From Syngnathus acus (taxonomy: Eukaryota; Chordata; Actinopteri; Syngnathiformes; Syngnathidae), in assembly GCF_901709675.1 (NCBI RefSeq), contig NC_051087.1:2686001-2750000 (forward strand): DNA of 64,000 nt, read 5' to 3'. Every line of letters starts with the position of its first letter. The stretch's first letter is position 1. A program made the position numbers and the translations under genes. This document shows positions 13,001 through 25,000 of this stretch, piece by piece. A model generated the notes under the pieces. It made no database searches. It saw only the letters and a list, made by a program, of their open reading frames with translations, and had not been told where the DNA came from.

Positions 13001-16000
13001 ACATTCTAAAGCCACAAACATTCAAAGTCACAAATATTAGTGTGGCGTGGATTATTACATAAGCACATTTTGTTGTTAAACCGACACTGACACCTAGTGG
13101 AGTCAAAAATACAACAAGTGGTTCACGAAGCAAACTTGAAGCTTCATTTGCCATCACTAGCAGGCCAGAAATACAAACTTGTGTCTGTATGGTGGACATG
13201 TTTGTAGAAAGTAAAGTGAAGTGACAGACTGCTGTTAAAACATTCATTAAGACGAAACAACAAGAAGAGTCACGGATGGTGCGATGGAGCGCCGCTGCTT
13301 GTCAATCCAACTCATGGATGATACGTGCTGCCCGGCAGCAAACGAAAATATGACAGGAGCAATAAGAGAAAGGAACAAACCTGCGCAGCCTTTAAAGCTG
13401 GAGTTACCTGCGTGAGCTGCTTGCTGCTGCCCAGCTTCTCGGCGAGGGAGTTGAGCTGCGCCGCCATCTTGTTGTTGGCGCTTCGCTGCTCTCGGGCTGA
13501 TAGCGCGGCATCCTTCCTGGCACGTCGCAATACCTCCACGTGCCGCTGTAGGGATTCGACACGGTGCTGCGAGGCGGTTGCGGCGCCGTGACGGGTCTTT
13601 GTTAGCAGCCACTTTCTTCTCTTCTCGCCACGTTCAAAACCCCCGTGCTGTTTATTGCCTAAAAAGAAGACGTGGACACGCGAGTCATTGACGAGTCCGC
13701 TCGTTAGCATTTTCGAGACGCTACCTGGATGCTTCCCGCCGGAATCCGCCGGCGGCGGCGCTGGCTGGCCCGCATTTGTCTGCCACCTGTCGAACTAAAA
13801 GCACGAGAGCAGTCAAGAGACAGCGATGAAGAGCAAGCGCATAATCTAACACAAGCGGTTGACATGTTGCGCTTCCCGCAACGCGCCTCATAACGACAAC
13901 GTGATCACAGGCCGCTCTGGCTTTAACACGACAAGACAAATCACCCCCGCTGCTTTAATAATTCACCTGAGCGCGTTCGCCCGACTTCGGGAGCCGACGT
14001 CGCTCAGTCGTATTAGCCGTGACGGGAGCTTGCGCTTTGTTCAATCACTGTCTCCCCGCTCGCGATGCGCTGCTCCGGTATGACACGTCTCAGCGTAGTC
14101 ATTTGCGCGGATGTGTGACATCTCCCGAGCGCAAGATCGTTTGTAGTGACATCAAAGAGGCAAGCTCCTCCGAACCCTCCTCCCTCCCCTGCCTCACCGA
14201 CTCTTCTGTGTTTGCTTCCTGTGACGGTCAGGTACGATTTCATCAGCGGCACGTTTGATCACACGAAGCCGTGCTTAGGCGACAGGAGATGAACTGTTAA
14301 AAGAGCAAAGCGCGTCGTGAAGGTGATGCGAGTCATGCCGCTAATCAGCCTGGGAGGAGCTGCGGGGTACACTTAGTGAACTTGTAACCAGTGGAACAAA
14401 TTCCACTCTGCTCTCTCCCCATTCAGCTCTACATGAGTCGAAAGCAAGTGCAGGTGTCCTCACTTGGCCATTTTCTTTCTTCCTGAGCGACGCAAATTAG
14501 CAACAAAGCTAAACTCTGGCGCAAAGTTTGAGATTACAAACTACACAGGGTGAGAGAATATTACCCACCTAGCAAATATTTCCGCTCAAGCACTATATCT
14601 CTCGCTAGCTGTCAAAGTAAAGGAAGTTCACGCGTTCCCCTCTTGAGTTCACTCCTTGGCAAGAAGTCTCTGTCAGGGGTTTGGGGCTACCGTGTTCTCC
14701 CGTGAAGACGTTTGATGGACACGAGAGCAGCGAGCGGGATTTATGGCCTGGAGAGACGGGAAGCCTTTGCGAAGGAAGGAGCACGGAAAGTGGTTGGTTT
14801 AATAATTTAGAACGTTGACATGGAGCGACCGATGCAGTAAAAACTGGAAAAAAAAAAAAATAAAAAATTCAGAGCTCATCAATGTCCCTTCACTTCTTGG
14901 CCAAAACTATTGCGTTTGTGGACTATGACTTAAGCAACAAATTTTTATTCATCTCAGGGGGCGGCTATTTTGCTACTTGCTGCCGAAAATGACATCGCAA
15001 GTGCCTTGAGAATGTCACATGACCAAACCCAGAAAGCAGGTGAGCCGTGAATGGTCCGTACCCATTTTGTTTAAAAAGCCATCGATTTAATCTTATTTGA
15101 CTTGCCTTTTTTCTCCAGGACTTTATTTTGAATAATAAAACAAAAAATCAATAATTATGTCTATCAGCTGTTATGATGACATCAGTTTTATACGGTAACA
15201 TAATTTTCAGTAATTTCACCCAGTCTGCGTTGGCATACCACAAATTCTGGTAAGACTATACTTTAGGCCTGCCAAATTTCAAAATAAAAATATTGAATTT
15301 ATATTGTCTAAAATGAGTTTAAGATGACACCACTATCTCCATAAATCTGTTTCGTTTACAAGGAACCACATCCTTTTCCAAACTTTTAAAACATGCACCC
15401 CTTCATCATATATACACCAGAGCGGCATTACACAGCAGCGTTAATTGGGCAAACATTAATTGAGAACATCTTACAGCTCTGGAACTGACAGCTGAATTGA
15501 TTTATGTATGACAGGTTGGCTGAAGCGCTAAATGGGGGACATAGCGCGAAACGGAAGAGTAGACTCACCTTCCTCTTGCGCTGTGCGCGAGGCCTCGTCC
15601 CCGAGGGCGCGCCGTTGAGGCTGTCTGAGTATTCCTCGCTGTCGCTGAGAAGAATGTTGAAGTTCATTACAGTCCGAGTTGACTCTGAGCTTGAGCGTGT
15701 GTGTGTGTGTGTGTACCACCCTTGGACCAAAAATCCAATTTGCCTTTTATGGTTGATTTAGTTGACTTCAAGCAAAATATGTGCATTTCAAGCTCCCCTC
15801 CTACCTTTTAACAGAAAATCAATGCTCCCATCCAATTTCTAAGCAGGAAGTGTAAATGCGGGTGTGAATTAAGTGGAAAAAGTGTGGCTGGCGTCTGTTG
15901 CCCACGGTGAATGCATCAACATGTATGAGAGCGGCTGTGGCCTTCATTAGCCCGCCAACGTGTGACAGACGGGTGCGAGAGGCGCGGCCGAGCAGAAGCA

Positions 16001-19000
16001 AAGCGTCTGATGGACGGCGCCGGTGAGGGCTCTCTCTGAGACGCACGCACCCGCGCACGTTTATTGACAGTGACCTTTGACGTGAAGGTGGAAGCCAGTG
16101 ACATTTACGCCGCTGGGTTTATTAAGGTGGAGCGCGGCGGAAAGGCAGCAGAGGGTGAGACCACGGTAAGGGGATCTAACAGGAACATGACAAGGCCGGA
16201 GGCTAGTTAGGGTTAAAACTGGTCAGGAGGGAGTTGAGCCCGACCGGCGCCGGGGCTGCCAGCAAGCCTCACCATTGTCGGGCTTTTTTTTTAAGCAACT
16301 GCACTATTTTTATTTATTTAATTATTATTTATGTATTTATTTATATTAAATTTTATGATTGTATTATTTATTCATATTATTTTAGCTATATTATTTATTT
16401 ACATTATTTTATTCATTATATGACTGCATTATTATAAATAGAATTTTAAGCAATCCAAGCAATTTTGGTGCCCATCTCTATTCTACACCAAGCTGATTCT
16501 GACCCGTCCCTCCACAATAAAACTGCTGATGTGGTCCGAAATAGTCAACTGCCTCCAGCTGTTTAAAACTTGAGAGAGGATGAAAACAAAGGCGTGTCAG
16601 CATCTTTGAACAGACCTGACACCTTTGTCACATTTTAGGATGAACTTCTCGAGGCCGAAGTTCGGCATTGAAGAAGGCCACGGCGAGATGAGAAGCGGGC
16701 GGGGGGGGGGGGGGGGGGATGCTTTAAAGTAACACCGACAAATGAGTCGACAGGTGCCTTAAATAAGACAACATCTTGCTTTAGATGCCGTCTCGGCAAA
16801 TCCGCTCGGATCTTTCCTCGCAGGTAAAAAAGCGTCTATTAGACGGCTGCTTATTAGCCACACGGAGGGCATTAGGGAAAGCCGGGGCCTAGCCGCACCC
16901 GGTCCCCGCTAAACTGCCTCGAGTGGGCCGGCGTGGATCACGGTCTGACGAATTAGCCGGCGAGGAGGCGGGGCTGAGTGTAAAGGGAGAGTTCGGGGGG
17001 GAAATGAGTGAGGAGGAGGGGGGGGCTAAATATCAGCAATAGCTCCGAGTGTTTGAAATCAAATCATTCCGACCATCACTCAATAAACGGCTCAGTGGCT
17101 TTTTTGCATAAAACATACATGAAATAATTACTGTCGATGGGTCTTAATTTAGAGGGTGTTAAACAGCTTGTAGACATCTGGTACAGAGCCGAGTAGGGTC
17201 ATTCAAAATTTATCCAACTAAATTAAAGCAAGAAGAGTAGCGGTATGTGTGTGGCAAAGACACGTTTGCGAATTGACACGACAAGATGAGCGAGACAACG
17301 AGGCACGGGGCGAGGTTCTCCGCATGTGCGCTGGGTGCTTTAGTGCTTGCAGGGGGATCTTTAGAGCTGTCAAGGGTGGCTGCCGGTGGGCTGAGGGGGT
17401 GTTAGTGAATATGCAAAGGACCAGTATATTAAATCAAACTGCCAAACTGTCAATTCCGGGGCGGCGTTACGAGCGCATGAAAATGGCACCGCTGAAAGGT
17501 ATCGAGACTTTGGCGGCCCCCTCATCCATGGGCTTTTTCTGGCACCGCTTCAACTTTCGATACACAGACTTCTAATTTTGCATGCAAATTTCAGTCAATA
17601 AGCTCCGAGCCAGCCGTCCCAGGACGCTTGACGGGGATCTGACAGTGCCCCCCCTCTCCCTCCCTCCCTCTCTATCATTCTTGCTTGTATTCCTCAATGG
17701 CTCCTGAATAGCAACTAGACGGAAGGCTGAAATTCAATCAGCCATTTGCTTACGCTTTGCATATGCGCGGTGTCCCCTCGATGCTAGGCGGCCCGCCGGC
17801 CCACTCGAAACACCTAAAAATAATGAGGTTGGAATGGGCGAGCGTGTGCGCGTGCATCATTACCTCGCTACGCTCATGTCCTCCCACTCGTCCTTGGAGG
17901 GACTCGGGCTACGGCCTTGCCAGCTGATGGCTTGATTGGCGGCGACGGTCGGGTGGCTGCGCTGGCGTAATGAACCCCGGAGCCGAATTGTTTTCAGCTT
18001 AGCCTTGTTGCCGGCGATCCCGCTCGGCCCCGCCGCGCTCTTCCTGTTGAAGTCCCTGGCCGCCCGGAGAATGCCAATCTCCTGCCTCAGCTTCAGGAGC
18101 CGCCGATGGAGCTCGCCGGACTCTTTCCGAGAGTCGGCCAGTCGGGATCGGAGAGCCGCCACCTCGCCGCGATGTCGTTCCTCCTGAGCCGAGGCCTGGG
18201 CCTGGTTCTGGGCTTGTACGGTCTGCAGGCGGACGGCTTCCTGGGTTCGCAGGTGATCCAGCGAGGCTTGGAGTCCGCGGCAGTCGTGGACCAGGTCTTC
18301 GTTGGCCTCAAGGAGCTGCTGTTTCTCTTCCCTCAGAAGCTCCGTGTCGCCCTCCAGGGACATCATCCTCCGCTCCAGCTGCTCAATCTAGGGGAATCAA
18401 GGATTCCGAGCCTCAGCGGAATTTTGCATATCGGGCATTTCACGAGAAATGGTCAAAGGCCTTTTAGATTAGATTAAAGTCAGGTTGGATTTCATTTCTG
18501 AGATATTAGCATGAATTGTCATGGTGCTAAAAATCAAATGTCCAAACCCAAGCTGCAAAGCTCCAAAAGGGACTTGCTCAATAGATAAATTGATCTATTT
18601 CTGGCATTTCAAAAATAAATTTTTGGTGTTCCGGAAAATATATCTACATCCTTATCTATTGATTTAAATGGGTTTTTTACAACTTAAATAATTTTGAGTG
18701 AGTGACATTTGCACCCATTTGCATCTTTAGTAAATCAGATCGTTAGCTAGCTCTCGCATTAGCATTGTTTTGTAACAGTGGCTGTCTGCTCGGATTGTGC
18801 CTCCGGGCATTTCATCCCTTTTTACAATCGAGTTTTGCTCGGCCTGTTGGGTGAAGCTTGGTACCTTCCGACTTGAATTAAAACAGAGCCAAGGAGACAA
18901 CGCCACAAAAGCAGAAGCATTTGAAAGGTACACGATTAATGACTGACTAATTGAAGCTAAGACATTGCCAAGTGAAAGAAAAACTTTTTAAGTTAACTTG

Positions 19001-22000
19001 AAGATACGAGTCAAGGACTGAATTGTGACGGGGGGAAAAAAAAAAACCCAAAAACCCCCGCACTTGACAGAGGTTAATTTCCTCAGAGCCATTATGCTGC
19101 AGTTACGGCTCCATCTGTAATTTTTTTTTTCTTTTTACTAGTGACAAAGAAGACTAAGTGACGGCATAGCGTCGTACCTTCACAAACGACTGCTCCAACC
19201 GCTTCGAAGAAACGGAGGGCCTTTCCGGAGAAGTGCTTTTGACCCGGCGCTCCTCTTCCACTTTGCGAAGCAGTTCTGCACGGGAGAACAAAGGTGCTTG
19301 TTGTGACACGCTCCGTCAAACCCGAGCGGCTTGGTGAGTAAGACGACAAAAAAAAGGGGCTGCATTAAATCAATTAGCGCCGCTATAGGCCTAATTTTCT
19401 TCATCCGCAGATTCGTAAAGGATTTTTTTTTCTTCCTTCTGCCAGTCAAACCGAAAGACGGGAGAATTGTCAGACGGTTAGTCGTCTTCATCCTAAATAA
19501 CAGATGAGTCTAATAGTCCTTAAGGAAATGCGAAAACAATGATGGGGAAAAAAAAAAAAAGCACATAAGATGCAGCCTCTTTCTCTCTCTCTCGGGATCG
19601 TAAACAAATGCGAGTAGTTCAGTCTCTGGTGAGCACTGTACAGCCCCGGGCTGCCAGGCTTTGTAGTCCGAGAGCTTTCCCCGATGGACAGACTGACGTA
19701 CGGGTTTCATACAGTACAGAGTAAAAATCGAATTGGAATGTATTTTTTTTTCTTCAAATTGTTCTCAAGGGTATTTAATGCATTGACATTTGTAATCTGT
19801 GACGTTATCAAGGAATTGGATTATGAATTGAAATGGATCAGATCAAACAAAAATTGGATGACAGTTTCTTAGCAGAGCAAATAAGGAAAGAAGTGGATCC
19901 TTTTTTGGTGGACGAGGTGACCAAAATAATTTGTTCCGACATGGATATTTCAGATCAGTGTCAAAGACAAAAGAAGGACAAAGCGAAATGGGAGCCCGCT
20001 CCCTCGTGTTGCATCTTTTGTCCTGGGAAGTTTGTTACTTGGAATTAGCCGGCTCTTTTGTCTTCCTGGCATGTCACATCCAATCAGAAGCGGCAGCCGC
20101 CAGGACAGGTTGGGTATACGTAACGGGCGCCGGGAGTAAATTATCCAGCTCCGACCCGATTGGGAGTTGTCACCTCGGCACCTCCTTGATAAGAAGACGC
20201 GGTGGCTCCCCAGTCGCCCGCTGTTGGAGGAGGTCCTGGCACGGCGGCATACATTAGTGTCCCCTCCCATGTCTGTTCACGGGCTATGGCACAAAGGCCC
20301 GCTGCCTTTCATGTGTTGCCTTTCGTTAGCGATAATCCTTGCGTGAACGCCTCAACCCCGAAGCTCTTTGATCAGGTCGCAGAGGTTTCGCGAGTGAGCG
20401 TTGTAGTCACTCTCAACTTACTTTCCGGTACGGTTGAGGTGAGCTCCTCAAGGCTCCTGATGTGGAGGTTACAGTCAAACTGTTCATGAGGGTGCCCGCA
20501 AATAATGAGATGAATAATTTAAAAGGGTTCGACTCCAAATGTGTCAAAAGTTATCGTGTCAAAAGCGGTCGTGACGAAAAGCGTAGTTTCATCATTGCTG
20601 TATTGTTTTTTTAAGATACCTAGCTAACAAGCTACATAGCGAGCTAACAAGTTCTATCAAGTTCTTTCTAGCTAGTCAGCTAGCTAGAAAGAACTTTATT
20701 GATTCCACGAGGGGGAAATTTGCTCGTTTCAGCAGCTCGGCACAGAAAAGAGGGGGAAAAAACGGTAATGGGTACCAATCATCCACTCTTAATGTTGAAA
20801 ATAAACCCAATGTAATAGTCATGAATCATATGACACCAAAAGTAAATGCCCAACACCTCCATCGAGTGATTATTTGTCAGAGAAGATGTAAAATTAGAAC
20901 GTCTTTTCCAAGAAGCTCAATACTTCCCGCCTCGAGTGTCAATAGCAAAGGACGCTCCATTTCAATTAGCGCCGTCCTTTTAATGCAATGCGAGCGCCTC
21001 GACCGCCAGACGCCATCATCGGTGGTGAGCAAAATTAAAGTGATCCGGGACAGATTTGTTATTGAACTGCTTAATTAAAGCCACGGCGGTTGCGGTGGTC
21101 ACCGACTGACAAAAGGCTGCAAACGGAATTAAAAGCGCTGCGTTTTTTTTTTAACATCGGCAACGGTTTCACGCTGACAAGATGAGCAGTGTTTGATCTA
21201 CCGATCAATTAGCGGAAGGGCTGATCAAGTCTTAATTGAGTTGTCCAATTAATTCCAACGAGTCGCCTCGTTAATTCGGCTTGCAAATTGCCACGGATGG
21301 GAGTCAAAAGTGCTGTCACGTTTAAGAGTTCTTCGCACGGGAATATTTTCATGCTGCAAGAAACTAAGCGATGCCTTGAGATTGAACACATTTTCCATTG
21401 TACAACTATTGATCAAAAATACCTCTTGACAACCATGCCAATGTATGTACATTATCGATTCTCCTTAAGATATTGTCATGTTTGCTAATTCTTTGAAATA
21501 ACTGAAAAACATCCACATAAAAATGAGAATCTATTCACCTTGGTGTTCTTCAGTGAGACTCAGGTGGAACTCCTTCATCGTGGCCCGATCCATCGCAGCC
21601 TGGACACGAAGCATGTCCAGCTCCTCTTCCAAGCTGACCCTGCATTAATGACATCAAAAGGATATTTAATAAAAAAAAAAAAAAAAATTCCACCACACCG
21701 CATAATTTTCTCCAAACATCCCGTTGTGACCTCCATTTATGTAGCAACATTAGCTCCTCGTTCCCTTCGGAAATCCCGCGCTCCACATTCACCTCCCCAC
21801 AGAAAAGATGACACGAAGAAATTAATTAAAGTGTGTTTTATTTATTCACATGCAATTCAAAGTGACAAGAGATGAAACGCCGAGGTAGGAGGTCGTCACG
21901 CAAGCAACACGGTAGACAATCCGACTTAGGAAAGCGTGCCCAATTACCGCTCTGCAATTAGCTTGATTCTTGCTAAAGGCTAATTACGCCGCACCGTTCT

Positions 22001-25000
22001 GGAGACTTTGCACTTTCAAGTTATTATTAGGACACCAATTGAAAGTCTAGCGAGGATACGCAAGAGGCCCCCGCCGAGACCAGCGCACCTGAAGAACACA
22101 CACCTCGCATCCCTCCCCTTTGCTGCCGAGCGGAGCGGCAGAAACGAGCTCGGTGCCATTCTACCGTCTGTTAACCTCATTTGCAGAGGAAGAGAGAAAA
22201 AAAAATAATCAAAACGCGTGAGCCACTCCGCGGAGTTAAGGAGGTCACTTGTGTGAGCGGGAAAACAATGACGATCACAATGGCAATTAACTAATGAGAC
22301 AGCTTTCATTTTTTACGAGATTTTTTTTTATTTTTTGCCAAATGTCAGGAAAATGACCTGGGGAAAAGTTATAGCCAGTGCACAGGGACAGGGAATAATT
22401 AGCTTTTTAGCCCTCACAGTCCAGTAAACGCCTGCCTGGCCTAATGGCTGACCGCAGCTTAAATAAGTACACAAATGACTCTCCCTGAGGGGAGGGGGTG
22501 AGGCAGCAGATGGATATGTGTCGCTCCTTTATGGATTTTCCTCCATAAATGAACTCAAGTCGATGAGGCACCAGCGCTGCCTCCTGCGTCCCGCCTGTTA
22601 ATGGGACAAACGAGCTGAAATATGCAGTAAGTGCAAGACGCCTGCTCCAGCTCGTGTTTCTCCGGAGCGCACGTCGAGATGCCGGCGATATTGATGCCCG
22701 AGCCAAAAATCACATGCAAAACATTCAATTTTGTTTAAGGCTGAGCGTGTTTTCGTGATGGAGAGAGGATCCAGTTGCAGGTATGGATGACCGAGAGCCT
22801 CCGGTTTGACTTCAAAACTGGAGTTTTGAAAGCAAAGGGATTCTTTATTAGCATGCTGCGCGGCTAATGGATCTAACACACGAGACATGGGGAAACCGAG
22901 CCAAGGATCTCGTAGAAGCTACAAAGGGTACACCCCGAGCACAAAAGTAAATCTCTTGATGTTTGATGATTGTAGACATCCAAGATCGACCGCAAAATTC
23001 TTCATGCGGGTTTTGTGGAATTCCGCGCGACTCAACCCCCTCCCTCACCTTAATGGTAATGAAAACCGTACTTTGCATTGGTCCTCAGTAGGAGGAAGAT
23101 TTTATTTTTACAATCCCACCATTAGTGTATATAACATGCTGCCAAAAAGGGACTATTGACGTAGACAGTTTGGAAAGAGCCCCTGAACAAGTTTAAACAG
23201 TCACACTGGAGTACAAATTTTATCCCGATAAGGCGCACCAGTGCAGTTCTTACCTTGAGGGGCTGTATTGGACCTCTACTGGCCCACATATCTTCAAAAG
23301 TTCAATAACAATTGGAAGAATAGATTTTTGCAGAAACAAAACTGATGGCAACAAACAGATGCAACTTGGCGATGTGGTCGACACTTGTAGTCTTGTGTTT
23401 TAGAAAAGAAAAAAATCTCTCGTGGCGTGCTAGAACTTTAGCCCAGAGCAATACACTGCACGTCATTTGATGTCAAGTCGACCAGTTTCGATCCGGGAGG
23501 GTGCGCAACGCAGCTGCGTCCTTCGCAGCCATTGTGCAGAGCACTTGCTCGGAACAGAAGAATTCACCGGGAAAAAAAAGTGGAAGGACCTCTGGCATTT
23601 CCATTGTTGGAAAAATAATCTTGTTTTGAGGGCTGTTGGGGGATAGCCCTGGAGTCAAACTTGAGCTCGAGGGCTTCTTGTTCTTGGAGAGTCTCCGGTG
23701 GCTGAAACGGGGAGTTCATAGCCTAGTGCTGGATTTCAAATGAAGGGAATTGTAAAGCCACTTTTCACAATGCTGAGAAAATCCATTTTTTGGCCAAGAG
23801 GCACTTGCACAATAGCGGATCTTCAGTTGGAACAATTTTGCGAGATTGCTAAGTGATGATATCAGCAAAAAATAAATAAAAAAAATCACAATTTAACTAT
23901 TTTTCTAAGAAGTAAATTCAATTTGAATGTGAATTCATTGAAATAAGTGCATTATTTATGTTTTCATTTATTTCCGCTTTGAGGTAGGCTAAGACCGGAT
24001 GGCAGCATTGAAGCATGGATTATAATTACAGCATGCAAAAAAATATATATATATAAATTTTCCAAATAATTAATGACGGGGAAAATCGTTAGCAGTCTGA
24101 TTTAAAAACATGCATAAAACATTCTGTTTGTGTGAGCAAAATATGTCCCTCCTCCAACACTGCCTGGGGTCCGTGGAGGGGGGGGGTCGGCAAAAGACAC
24201 TCATTACTGGTATTACCTTTTAGCAAATCAAGATGAAACGAGCGGCAAGCTGAGGAACATGGTGGTAAACTTTATTAAACTTAATTAGAGTCAACGTCGC
24301 TCGCTGGGGAGCTTCATGTCCGTAATGGTCACCGTGTAAAGGATCTCGCGCCGCCGCTGCCGCAAATGATCTCAAAGACTTTTTTTTTTCTTCCCCTCTC
24401 CCCCCCTCGCCAGTAAACGCCGGCTAATTTATACTTTGATGTTATCCGAGTGCAGCATCTTAAGTCTGAGGGTGCACTGCATGTGTTTACTCTACTTATG
24501 AAAACTAAATAATCCCTGCCTCTTTTTTTAACCAACAAACCTTTTAGAACAATTAACAAGCGCGGACACAGAGTGGAGAAAAGGCGGATAATGAGGCAGA
24601 TAAAAGGATCCCACTGCGAGTTTTTAGAGCCCACACTGCCTTTTACTTTCTAAGCAGTCAAGCGCGAGGACATCTCAATCAAATGTGCTCAGAAAAGGGC
24701 CAGGCTGGCAATTGGAAATGTTAGCATCATAAATCTTTATGCTAGCTAAATGAGAGTCACTGAGTCCTCGTAGTTTCCGAGGGTCGAAATGCGTCTAAAT
24801 TTAGTCGCCGTGCAGAGTTAGTCAATTAAAGCACATTTTTCACCTCCTGGCTCAACCTTGAATTACGGCGCGAATATCACAGAAGGCGGTGCGCAATGCG
24901 CGGGGCCTGCTGTGCGGGAGCTAACCCAAAGAGCTAACCCGAGCCAAAGAGTCATTTTGGACCTCTGGAAGTTGTTTTGCAAGAATTGTTTGCCGAAGAG

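Larger units (their letters stand above)
19276..21538. other. cntln intron 13
   Basis: 2.3 kb. It contains a perfect 17-bp inverted repeat (20659-20696) that abuts a LINE-tail-like sequence, and an AT-rich block with several AATTAA/TTAATT homeodomain-type sites at 21200-21290. No exon is supported. Confidence 0.8.
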
